Assembly: GCA_030998015.1 (NCBI GenBank)
Contig: JARWMV010000074.1
Location: 1 to 64,000 of the forward strand
Direction: 5' to 3'
Origin: Ceratorhiza oryzae-sativae
Taxonomy: Eukaryota > Basidiomycota > Agaricomycetes > Cantharellales > Ceratobasidiaceae
DNA: 64,000 bases
This document shows positions 54,801 through 64,000 of the stretch, piece by piece. The position numbers and the translations under genes were made by a program. Below the pieces are notes generated by a model. That model made no database searches. It was not told the DNA's origin and worked only from the letters and a program-made list of their open reading frames with translations. Numbering within the stretch: position 1 is the first letter of the stretch; every line of letters starts with the position of its first letter.

Positions 54801-57800
54801 CAACAGTATAACTCAGCTATACCCCATTGCCCAGCCAAAAAACTGGGGTACTGTGCTATCTGCATACTTTGTATACACTTTTTGTGCGGTACAGGCTCCT
54901 TACCTAACCAAGTGCTGCCCGGCTGAACATGGTGAATTTTTTGTAAGAATCACAACAATAATTGCCAGTGGACTCACCGCATACAATGTGCACAGTCTCA
55001 AAACCAGCCCTTCAATCACAATATCTGTTTAGGTGGATACTATGCGTTGAACAAGGTCATGCAATCCTGGTATTCCAGCGCATATAGTCCGCTTTCCGAT
55101 ATTTACATGTACCCAAAAATCACCTTTCTCGTACTCTGCGCCTTCCTCCTTGCATGCTTCCCTGAAGTTGTCAATAGACAGAACCTAAGACCCTAAAACT
55201 CAGTGGTCGCATACATGGTGATCTATTCAAACAGCGGTTACAATCCATGCCCAACAAGCACAATGATCCCTGGAGATAATGGCTTGCTTGGGAGCCAACT
55301 TGAAGACTATCTGGTTGATATCAAGGCTCTTTTTGTAATTGAAGCGTGGTAAGTCGAACCTTCACCGCTGCTGCAAATATCTCCCACTGATCGTTGCTGT
55401 TGATCTCAGCTGGGATCTTCCACACCCCGGGTGATTGTGCTATCATTCTCAGAGATAGTAAATTATCATATTCACATATCCAGATATTAGAAATTACATA
55501 CCAAGACCGACTCCTGTAATGGAGTTACATAGAATAGGGCATGATGGGCATGCAGTACCATCGTCGGCACACAGTTCGACTCCAGCTCTTGTGGGGGTAG
55601 CAGTCACATCCACTATGGCTCATTATGCGCTTAGGAATGCTCACAATCCCCAGACTCAATTCTTTACAAGACAGCATTTTAAGCTGAGCTCTATACTTTT
55701 CAAGCCCATGGACAGCTTGGTGTATAAAATTTACATCGGCCTTGGAGTTTTTTTTATTGACAAATTACTTTATAGGATGTACCTAGGTTCGACACATATT
55801 TAGAGGACCTGGGCAGCAAGCCTGAAATCATGGCCTTGTGTACCGAAACAACTGCTCCTGCTTCAGTAGCTCCTATGTCCTCCAAATTGGAGCTGAAGGG
55901 TCACACAAAAATACCAAGTAAACCACGCACCAAGCTCTGACAGACAACTTTGCCATTCAAGTGCATTCGGCATGATGAGTAGCTCATCCAGGAAAAGCGC
56001 CAGTATGCTGACTGCCAGGCTGATCGTGAAGCTTAAGCGGCGCAACTTGCACATTTCAAACTGCAGAAAAAAGCGAAAAGCGCGAGTACAAGTGTGTTTC
56101 CAAGTGTTTGCTGCGTGCCTGTCAGAGGAAGGCTATAAAAGCGGCCAAGGAATTGAAGAAGCGCAAAGTTGAAAGGAAGGTATGTGGTTCAATTGTTGTA
56201 TTGTCACGCATATACTCACATTCACTCCACAATTAGCAAGCTTCAAATGTTCCAACCACTGCTCCTGACAATTTAATAACAATCTCTTTGCTCTCCAGGC
56301 CCTACAGCCACCGCGCGGTAAGTGACCGATGGGCTCGAAGGCAACGCGAGTGCTGATCCAAACGGCGCGCCTACGATGCGCTTGCGAGCACGTTGTGGCC
56401 CCACCTCGCGTCCACGATCCTGGGCAACGCCATAAAGGTGTGTTACTGGCTTTGCACCTGATGTCAGTGCCGTTGCTCACCATCTGTTTCGCCCTCCCTT
56501 ACCACCACGCACGACCATCACCTCTCGGGCAATGACACGCCCTCGGGTTGCCCCTTCGCGACCGATCGGAAACGAAAGGACCGCCGACGCCCAACCGATT
56601 GCCGACCCTCGACCAACGCGTCAACGCGAGCGCCCGCGTAGCTGTTTCGCGCCCCGAACTGCCGTACCATCGACTACGGCGGGTGCTCAACTGACCCGTT
56701 GCAGCAAACGCCCGCGCCTTCGTGTTCAATCCACATCGGGAACCGCCGCTTGCGTTCATTACTACTTGGGCAACCATATGACCACGACTGCAACCAACAC
56801 TTGACTGACACGAGTGATGACCCAATCAACACACCCATGATGTGTCCAACCTTGCCTCACAACCTTGATACCAACCCCAACCGTCGCTTACCAACCTCGA
56901 CTGTAGTTTACGGACATCGGCTGCCCATGCCATTGCTCATCCCGCGAACCGGCGCTCTGTCTCCCGGCCGCTCCATAGTTGCAGCATTGGCGCTGCCTTT
57001 CGCCCCGACCACGCCCCAGCCCAACGCTCCCCACTTGCCGCTCTGTTGGCTTTTCTGAAACTTTAATTATTTCTTTTTTTTTTTTTTTAAGAAAAATCTT
57101 TTCGTATGTAATTACCCTTAGCTTTAATAAATATTTATGTACACATTTATTGAACCATGGCATAAGAGTGAACACGCAAACATACTACATACAGTACAAT
57201 ACTTTAGATTACGTTCTACTGTAGCCGAGACTAAGAATATGTCTACTGTAGACCTACGGTGGACCTTGCGTAGAACTGTGTGGTCTACAGCAAAGTTCAA
57301 GAGCAATAAATGGTCTACTAATGTCTACATAGACCAAGGTAGACTTTGACATTTTTCCTGAAGTGTTGGAGGTTTGGTTTGGAGCGTCCATCTGTAGCCA
57401 AATATTATCTTACGTTCTCATTGGGGGGTGGGTCTGGACTCACATTGAACACACATGACAGCCGGAGATCGAGAGATGCAATGTGGCAAAATGAAAGGTT
57501 TGATTGTGAACGAATTGGCTATAAGACATCAAATAGATCTACATATAATGATTGTTAGAAAGCTTTGGGTCGATTTGATCCAGTAGCGGGTGGTGGTGGT
57601 CCAGAACAGGTCAAGCAAGAGTGAGTGTGAGTGTGAAGGTGAGATCGTAAATTATCACATCGGCTGACTCCTGTTCTCTTTTGATCGCTCAAGTCCCCAT
57701 TGCCACCACCTTGCTGCTACAGAATCCAGTTGTTCCAGCTCAAGCTTTGATTATTATAAAAAATAGTTAGCTATAATATCAAAACTTAAAATGCAATTGG

Positions 57801-58323
57801 TGACCATCGGCGGGCTCATTGCCCTTGCGGCTTGGGTCCAAAGGGGATGCCTTGACAGAGCGAGCAGCATATATGGAGCCTGGCCACCCTTTTGTGCTCA
57901 GTGCAATGATGGTTCAAGACTTTCAAACAGCCATCATTGGGACTCTGCTGCATGCAAGGTCAAGCTTCATGTGCTCTCATTCCGCCACAATGGTTTCATA
58001 GTTTAGATGCAACATTGCTCCCTCCAGTACTCATCGCCAAATCAATCACAAGGTGCGCTTCTTGTCACATCGGACCTTGTTATCATCTCAACCAGATGTG
58101 AGATCATTGCTGGTCCTAAGTCGCTCATGCGTTTGTTAAAAGCTGGGTAGTTTTCATACAGAGACATTGCTGGATAAAGACAGAGAATTTAATTGGTAAC
58201 TGATAACTGGCATTTGGAACAGTGTATTCACATTCGACATCTCACGTGACTAAACCTCTCCTTTTTTTCCCCCACAAAGCAAGTGCTTCATGACTAATCA
58301 CGTGATTAAATTGTGTTCCAACA
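54801..58323. other. No gene recognised
   Basis: Short frames at 55519-55803 (PALVGVAVTSTMAHYALRN, faintly like a mushroom DUF family) and 55250-55350 could be gene remnants. 56290-57058 is GC-rich with compositional frames. 57069-57087 is a poly-T tract. 57210-57345 has repeated GTCTAC/GTAGAC motifs in both orientations (TCTACTGTAG twice), a possible small inverted-repeat element. None can be turned into a supported gene. Confidence 0.3.
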
Positions 58324-59890
58324 TGGCTGCCATTCTCCCCACCTCACTTTCCTCAAATCCCAAGTACGGGACTCCTACTGAGCCCCTTCAACTCGGTATC
58401 ACAATCCCCCAGCTATCGACCCCCAGGCAGACGATTCAGCACGTGGGTTTGGAGAAGAGTTTCGCGGAAGTCACTGCTTGGCTCCGCAACAGCAATTCAC
58501 CACCGCTATTGAGGTTACAAAACATCAACCTCCAGGAGAGCAGGGATTTGGAAGGAGAGCTGCGTAAGCAGGGGCTTAAGATAAAGTGAGCTTTGACCTA
58601 ATATTAAGTGCGCCAACTAAGAGTCCATCAGATACGATTGGGATCGTACAAACCAAACTACCACATTCCGGATGCCGTGCCCCTTGCATGAGTGTGCAGG
58701 AAACTGGCTTGGTCAATATCCTAAATTTATTACTAGCGAGCTCAGGAAGGTGGCACGGTGTGGAACTCCAGTGGTTGAGTCAGGTGGCTCGGCAAACACC
58801 GAGGTTGAAAATGGCGAAAAGCAACCGGATGGGCAACTCAACCTTCGATTGCATTTTGGTGCAGAGGATGACCAAGAGCGGACTGTCAACATACGTCAGC
58901 CTCGGGTGGTCCTGGAGACATCATATAGTCAGCCTGACAGGAACGCGTTGGACAAGATTGAGGAGTACTTGTGCAAATCGGATGGCAACGTCCATGCTGC
59001 TATCCATTGCGCGTTAACGAACCCCGTCACCCTAGACAAGCCTTTCCAAGCCACAATATGCGTTTATGTGAGGAAAACGTCAAAGGAGATCAGTAAGCAC
59101 TCCAAACCGTAGCAAATGCTTGCACTGAGGACCTATTGACAAGTGCAAGATTATCCGTGCGAAATCACCCCGCTAAAGCTCAAGCATACTCCAAGCGAAT
59201 TGAGTGCTGAAATGGATCTTTTGCGCAAGGAGATGAAGGCCAACCTCGCTGCGCATAAATCAAGCTCGGACGCGCAAACTCGCCTGGAAGAGCGCGAGGG
59301 GAGGATAGGATCACCCATGGACTCCCCATCTTCCGCTTCTCCCCCAGGTTCTTCTACTACCGCAATGTCCAGGGACACGGGCGATACGACGTTCAATCAG
59401 GATTCAGAGCTGGAGGAGGACCCGAGCTTTGACAGCCGCGGCATTCAGAGACGAGGAGATATTGTCGTATGTTCATGGCTCAGTCATCTTCCGCGGAGTC
59501 GCTAAGTCCCTGTTACAGTATCTGGTTGATGAAACACACAAGAAGAGGCACAAAGGGCCATTCACCCTCAAGCTCAATGTGTACGATTTCTTGAGACCAT
59601 GTCCAAAGCACCCCCGGAAATTTCTGCCTGACCTTGATATTGAGCTTCCGCTTGAGTCACTCCGAGCGGACCTATTGAGCAAGCTCCAAATGAAGCGTAA
59701 TGATATACGCAAAAAGCTCTCAGTAGCTACCGTCGGCGACAAGCGAGCACTATCCGAAACTCGTCTTGGCTCCACCTCGCCCATCGATGACAGCGGAGAC
59801 GGCTCTGACGAAGATTCAAACGCTAGCACCCAGCCAAATGGAATAGGCGCTGGAGTGTACGCACGCGGCAAAAAGCAGAGAGTCCATTAG
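58324..59890 (+). pseudogene. Uncharacterised mushroom protein with possible PD-(D/E)XK-like core
   Basis: ATG at 58324 begins MAAILPTSLSSNPKYG and leads to FAEVTAWLRNSN. After a frame change near 58588-58615 comes YDWDRTNQTTTFRMPCPLHE, then GEKQPDGQLNLRL, QPRVVLETSYSQPDRN and KPFQATICVYVRKTS. A GT-AG intron at about 59091-59142 leads to QDYPCEITPLKLKHTPSEL and a Ser-rich acidic tail. Another frame change near 59445 leads to a basic C-terminus ending KKQRVH at 59890. The PDG and VVLETSYSQ segments resemble the catalytic strand pair of restriction-endonuclease-like folds; this is an inference. The two frame breaks suggest decay or mis-joined introns. Confidence 0.45.
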
Positions 59891-60509
59891 GTGCAGGCGC
59901 TACTTATGTTGTGATGTCGCCATTCTTTCTATTTTCGGACTATTATGACTCGCATTTGTTCCACGATTTCCTTGCCTTTGAAAAATATATTAATCACTCG
60001 TAACTGTTCTGTGTGGCATGTCATAGATAAAGTCTAATTGTGCCTCTGTTGAGCGAGCAAAAATAACTTCCAACCGACTCAAAACGATGCAGACGTCGGG
60101 GCGACAGATACACGCGCACCATCATCCACTCTTGCTATTTTATGTGACTGCCTTTCGCAATACATTCAATACAAAATGAGTTGGCTGAACGACTACAGGA
60201 AGTATTCCGATTGATCAATAGATCAAACCAATGATTCTCAACAATCTACAGGCGAAGAACCTAGCACGAACCTTTGGAATTAATTCCTTATCCGGGCATG
60301 GCTACTGGACAAATGTGCTTCTGCACGAGAGCGGCTGACCGAATCTTGGGAACAGCCCCTGAAAAGTCACTTTGGCACACGTCGAACTGACGGCCACTAT
60401 CATCGCAGCCGCATTTGCTCTCTGCTGTCGCTACACTATTCACCACTCAAGCTGCTGGCCGCTGGTTATAATATAACGGTGGCGAGGAGCGAGCACAGCT
60501 GAGATCATA
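59891..60509. other. No gene recognised
   Basis: Intergenic-looking DNA with normal CG content. No motif, repeat or RNA gene seen. Confidence 0.4.
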
Positions 60510-61560
60510 CTAGCCATCTGTTTGATGTGTAGTCAAAGTCACTTTTCGGAAGGATAGGCTCAATTGCGCAAACGAAACATGCTTGTTGGCCATACACATA
60601 AATTGCATGGTTTCAAAACCGCGCTCTGGATTTCTTGTACAGCCCGACCTGAGCTTAAATATGCTATAAATAGGTTGTAATGGAACTTCCGTCATTCTGT
60701 TTGCTTGCAGATATGGAAATTCATTTAGAGTCAGAACGCTATGATCCAGGAAACCTTGGAATAAACGATGCTCATTTATATCCAACTCCATGAGTAGCGG
60801 TTCCAGCAAAATAAACAACGATGAATGCGTAAAATCTCCTTTTTTTAAATGAAATAAATTGCACTTTTTATTGTCGTTCGGGCCAGGCCTCATGTTTCGA
60901 CAGTATATCGTGTATAAGGGGGGGAAATAAAACAAGAACAGAGATAAGGAGGCGTTGAAGCAGAAACCTCCTATCTAGCAAATTCGAAGCGCTGGCATCT
61001 GAGCATGTAACGGGCGACTGTTTCCTCTCATTTCCCACAATCGTTGTGGGTTGGGGAGTCCACAACCTGTATTGTGTCGAGGTGTCGCTGAAGCTGGATA
61101 TGCCTCGTGACTCGCTGGAATAGGATCGTAGCGTGGGACTGGGAAGGTTGGCTGTGTCGTCTCGGAATGCTTTGGATCGTATGGTGGAGTATTGCGCCAG
61201 CATATGCGCCTGGGACCATCAGCGTAGCATACACTCGTGATCGGTCCCCATGCGAAATTTGTATCCTGAGAGAGTGTGTGTCCTCCTGAGCGCTCCCGTA
61301 GCATGGTCATCAACCACGAGCGTATTCTGTGCTCATGATCCCGGGCGGATTTGCCAGTGCGGTTAAAACCACTTGATGCATCATACATGGTGGCTATACA
61401 ACCATCCGCGGTTTCAGTAAGATTTTTCCGGTCTTGGAATCCCCTAGACAAGCACTGCTTGCTTTTGTATATGAGCTGTGCTTTGATCTCCAGGCCAATA
61501 GTGATTCGTGAATGATGAGGATAACTGATTGGGCTTTGATATTCATATAGAGCCAACGTG
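60510..61560 (-). CDS. Possible host gene exons, unknown product
   Basis: The frame 61556-60975 (193 codons: LYEYQSPISYPHHSRITIGL, HEHRIRSWLMTMLRERSGG, PTFPVPRYDPIPASHEAYPA) follows an acceptor-like tatatatag at about 61565, so an upstream exon is likely. The C-terminal part is Pro-rich. A second frame at 60935-60510 has less protein-like composition. I recognise no domain; the assignment rests on length and composition only. Confidence 0.35.
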
Positions 61561-61959
61561 TATGCCTATATATAAACAATATTGAATAATACTATCAATA
61601 CGGGGCATGCTGAAGACAGCTCCAAGGGACATGTGTTTCATATAGTGGCTTATTTCATACGGGCGGGCTTAGAGCTATCCGCCAGTCCTAATGCAGCCTG
61701 AACTGTGCAATTATGAACGTGTATGCGGTTACCATGTAAGTTTATAGAATCTATAAGTCTTGTTTATGGTGCGTTCGGGTGTGCACTTTTTGTTGTGCGT
61801 AGGTGATATTGTTTGTGTAAGTATAAACACTGTGTTTACACGCAGGGCGAAAAATGAAAATAGAAAGAGAAGATGAACAAGAGCAGGGGGGGGGGTTACA
61901 ACAGAGGTGTAGGTACTTATTGAAGGCCAAACAGTCCGCCTCCTTACATAACAGTCAAA

Positions 61960-63041
61960 CTACTTGAAACGGGGCCTGGAATCACGGCTGGAGCCCCCCT
62001 TTGGTTCGGCGATGGATCTCTTATTTTTGCCCTTTCTGCTGCTGTGGCTGCTTGTTCCCTCGTCATTGCTGTTCCTAGCCGCTCTTTGTATCCCTGCATC
62101 TGGAGCCAAGACCCATTCTGACATCTGGCCCAGATTATGCAACGGTCTACCCGGAACCTGGACATCTCCCTTCGGTCCAAGGCGGCGCCAGACCGAAGGG
62201 GCTGGAGCTGGTCGCAGGGATAGATTTTGCGCCAACAAAGCCAGAGGGTCGGCAGCGGCTTGGATCTGTGCATAACGGTCTTGCACCGACCGATCATAAG
62301 GCCAGGAATCCGCACACTCGTCCGGCCACCAAGTAGGACGCGTTCCTTTTTTTGGCCATTCGTCGCATAGCGGACAATCGAGTAGTCTTAGGGTGCTTTC
62401 CCATTGGTCGATGAATGACGATACCGGCACCATAAGCGCATATTCGGCGACTGGCGTAGTAACCCAGACGCAAGGTGCTCTACAACCAGTTATCAGTTAG
62501 TGAAATGTACTGAGGGATGCGCTGATAGTAGGAGACCTACCCTCCACGGAAGCGAGGATCTTCTCGGGTTTCAATCGATAGTACCTTAGGAATCTCTATC
62601 CACACCCAGTCGTAACTGTCGTCAAGCCATCCACACATGGCTTTGAGCCTGTCTCGACCTCGCAGTGAAGCCCCAACGCCGACAAGAGAAAGCCCAGCAA
62701 ATCGCTGGGACAGACCAGTCCCTCCATCTTCCTCCCTGTCCTCTATATTGCCGTCTGCCAGTTCAAGTGAATCATCTTTATTGACTGGCGCACTCATACC
62801 TTCAGGCCGAATCATACGCAAGGGGATGGCTTCCGGTTTTCCATATATCCTAGCCTCCAGCTTTGTGAGGATTCGCACACGACCTGTCACACCCAAACAC
62901 ACGGTTGAAACTTGATTTTTCTCGACGGCCAAACTAATACTTACCTCCCACTTCATGACCCAGACCTTCCTCTCCCAGTTCTTCAATCTCCTCAGCAGGA
63001 AAAAATTTGGTATATATAGCGCAGGAATCGTCGACCGACAT
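61960..63041 (-). CDS. Intact three-exon gene, unknown function
   Basis: Exons 63041-62945, 62883-62541 and 62479-61960 join through two 61-bp GT-AG introns to 320 codons including stop, with no interruption. It starts MSVDDSCAIYTKFFPAEE and has an acidic mid-region (NKDDSLELADGNIEDREEDG), then SYDWVWIEIPKVLSIETRED and APCVWVTTPVAEYALMVP, WESTLRLLDCPLCDEWPKKG with a CxxC, and a basic Ser-rich tail (SSHSSRKGKNKRSIAEPKGG) that could be a nuclear signal. I do not recognise the family. CG content is normal, unlike the TE block. It shares a 133-bp intergenic region with the divergent gene at 63175. Confidence 0.7.
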
Positions 63042-63174
63042 TCTAATTGCTGGAAAAGATGAAAGCAAGAATATGAGAGCGGCTGAGTCACGTGACTCAA
63101 GTCTCCATTTGTTGTTTGGTCCAACCAACTTTGATCAAACACACCAGACGCGCTCCACCTTACCGGCCCCAACA
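63042..63174. promoter_or_regulatory. Bidirectional intergenic region between divergent genes
   Basis: 133 bp separate the two start codons. It holds TCACGTGACT, a palindromic E-box-like CACGTG, near 63088-63097. No clear TATA box faces either gene. Its role as a shared promoter is inferred from geometry alone. Confidence 0.35.
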
Positions 63175-64000
63175 ATGCCACTTCCACAAAATAGGCTCAG
63201 GACGCTCTACGGAGAATTGGAGCCCGTAGAAGAGGACTATCTCTTCCCGGAAGAACGTTCCATGAAGCTCTCGAGGAATAATCGTAAGTGACGTGCAAAT
63301 CACGCCAAGCGGATTATTAAGAGGTTCTTTTATTTTGAGGACATATCGGCCTTTTGATGGAGTTCGTGTTTGTTGACGCAAAAGGGTCCGCCGCGCACCC
63401 AAATTACGAGGAATGCACCAAAAGCTTCCTCAAAAACGTCGAGGTCTATGGGATTATGGCAATTCTGACCGAGGATACGAAATGGCACCTATGGTCTGGA
63501 TGGTGGGAGATCCTGAGCACGCAAGTGGCCTTTAAGCTTGTCCACATCAAGAACATCCAAGGTATACACAAGGAGTACAGTGTTCATTATTGTAACGGGT
63601 GAGCTCAAGATGTAGTATTGTGCTAAGCGATTGTTCCTAATGGCCCATACTCTTCTGTGTGTCAAGCAACGTCCCAGGCCTTTGGATTTATGGTGGGACA
63701 AAACACTGTTGGGCTCTTCTTCAGCCGGCAGCTCCGTATAAGTCGGACTGGGATCAAGTGTTGGAGACGTGGTCCACTAGCGCCTCGGGAGCTGGCGAAT
63801 CACCTGCCTTCAAGCGGGTCGAACAACTCTGGGTGCCCCCTGAGTGGTGGCGGAAGCGAGGCGCCGTGCCAGGAAATACGAAAGGCGTCCAAAAGGTATG
63901 GCAGAAGTTTGTGAAAGATTGTAACAACTATGCTGCGGAGAAAGGCGCGTCGATTTCAGTCAACACGGATGAGGGCGACAGCGAAGAGCACGACGATCAC
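63175..64000 (+). CDS. Intact gene start, unknown function, runs off the window
   Basis: Exons 63175-63283, 63340-63598 and 63667-64000+ join in frame across introns of 56 and 68 bp. It begins MPLPQNRLRTLYGELEPVEE; then MEFVFVDAKGSAAHPNYEEC, WHLWSGWWEILSTQVAFKLV and LWIYGGTKHCWALLQPAAPY, EQLWVPPEWWRKRGAVPGN. It ends in an acidic stretch (NTDEGDSEEHDDH) that is still open at 64000. The Trp-rich sequence is distinctive but I cannot name the family. No frame damage was seen. Confidence 0.65.

Noticed and set aside
1..64000. Reassigned or read-through TGA codons as a recoding system
   Set aside because: TGAs occur together with frameshifts, insertions and lost catalytic residues, and the apparently intact genes at 61.9-64 kb end or continue normally; CG decay explains them better.

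Overview
This window looks like a repeat-dense region of a basidiomycete genome, most likely a mushroom-forming Agaricomycete. The evidence is many very short GT-AG introns (about 37-68 bp), LTR retrotransposons of both copia and gypsy type, and gene families that are expanded in such fungi: a TET/JBP-like 2-oxoglutarate dioxygenase, an alpha-type kinase, DDE and hAT transposases, a mushroom 'integrase core' gene and a sirtuin. I saw no tRNA, rRNA or CRISPR. Species cannot be assigned.

Layout. 0-3.7 kb: a GC-richer segment with a decayed ORF, triplet-rich DNA and a coiled-coil gene broken by one TGA. 4.0-7.0 kb: a multi-exon TET/JBP-like dioxygenase pseudogene (+) whose HxD iron-binding motif carries a stop. 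8.6-9.9 kb: a 1.3-kb solo LTR. 10.4-13.6 kb: an alpha-kinase pseudogene (-) split by a solo copia-type LTR. 14.0-15.8 kb: an integrase-like gene (+), intact except for one TAA. 18.5-28.7 kb: the C-terminal part of a transposase-like gene (-) shattered by at least three insertions. These are a 1,259-bp TIR element inside an intron, a full-length 6.4-kb copia element, and a second copy of the 1.3-kb solo LTR; a gypsy element abuts the upstream end. The copia element itself contains a 1,446-bp near-perfect foldback element. 28.8-37.1 kb: remains of two gypsy elements and the 3' end of a second copia. 37.3-38.6 kb: a satellite-like array. 39.9-40.6 kb: a hAT transposase remnant. 41.7-44.1 kb: a sirtuin-domain gene (-). 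45.7-48.4 kb: a DDE transposase gene (+). 49.1-50.8 kb: a decayed gene of unknown function. 51.3-54.2 kb: a tandem array with an exact 810-bp period, built of palindromes. 58.3-64 kb: more ordinary gene territory, including one intact three-exon gene (61.96-63.04 kb, -) and a divergent, apparently intact gene running off the window end.

How it fits together. The central 28-45 kb is almost free of CG dinucleotides, and nearly every premature stop I can place in a recognisable frame is a TGA where CGA (Arg) would restore the protein. The two LTRs of the copia element differ partly by CG to TG/CA changes. This is what long-term cytosine methylation and deamination of repeats would leave, and one victim is a gene of the family that oxidises 5-methylcytosine. 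The most unusual structures are the foldback element with 697-bp arms and a TA target duplication, the stacked insertions with readable target-site duplications, and the 810-bp palindromic array. All gene models come from reading frames, splice signals and family motifs by eye; no searches were run.
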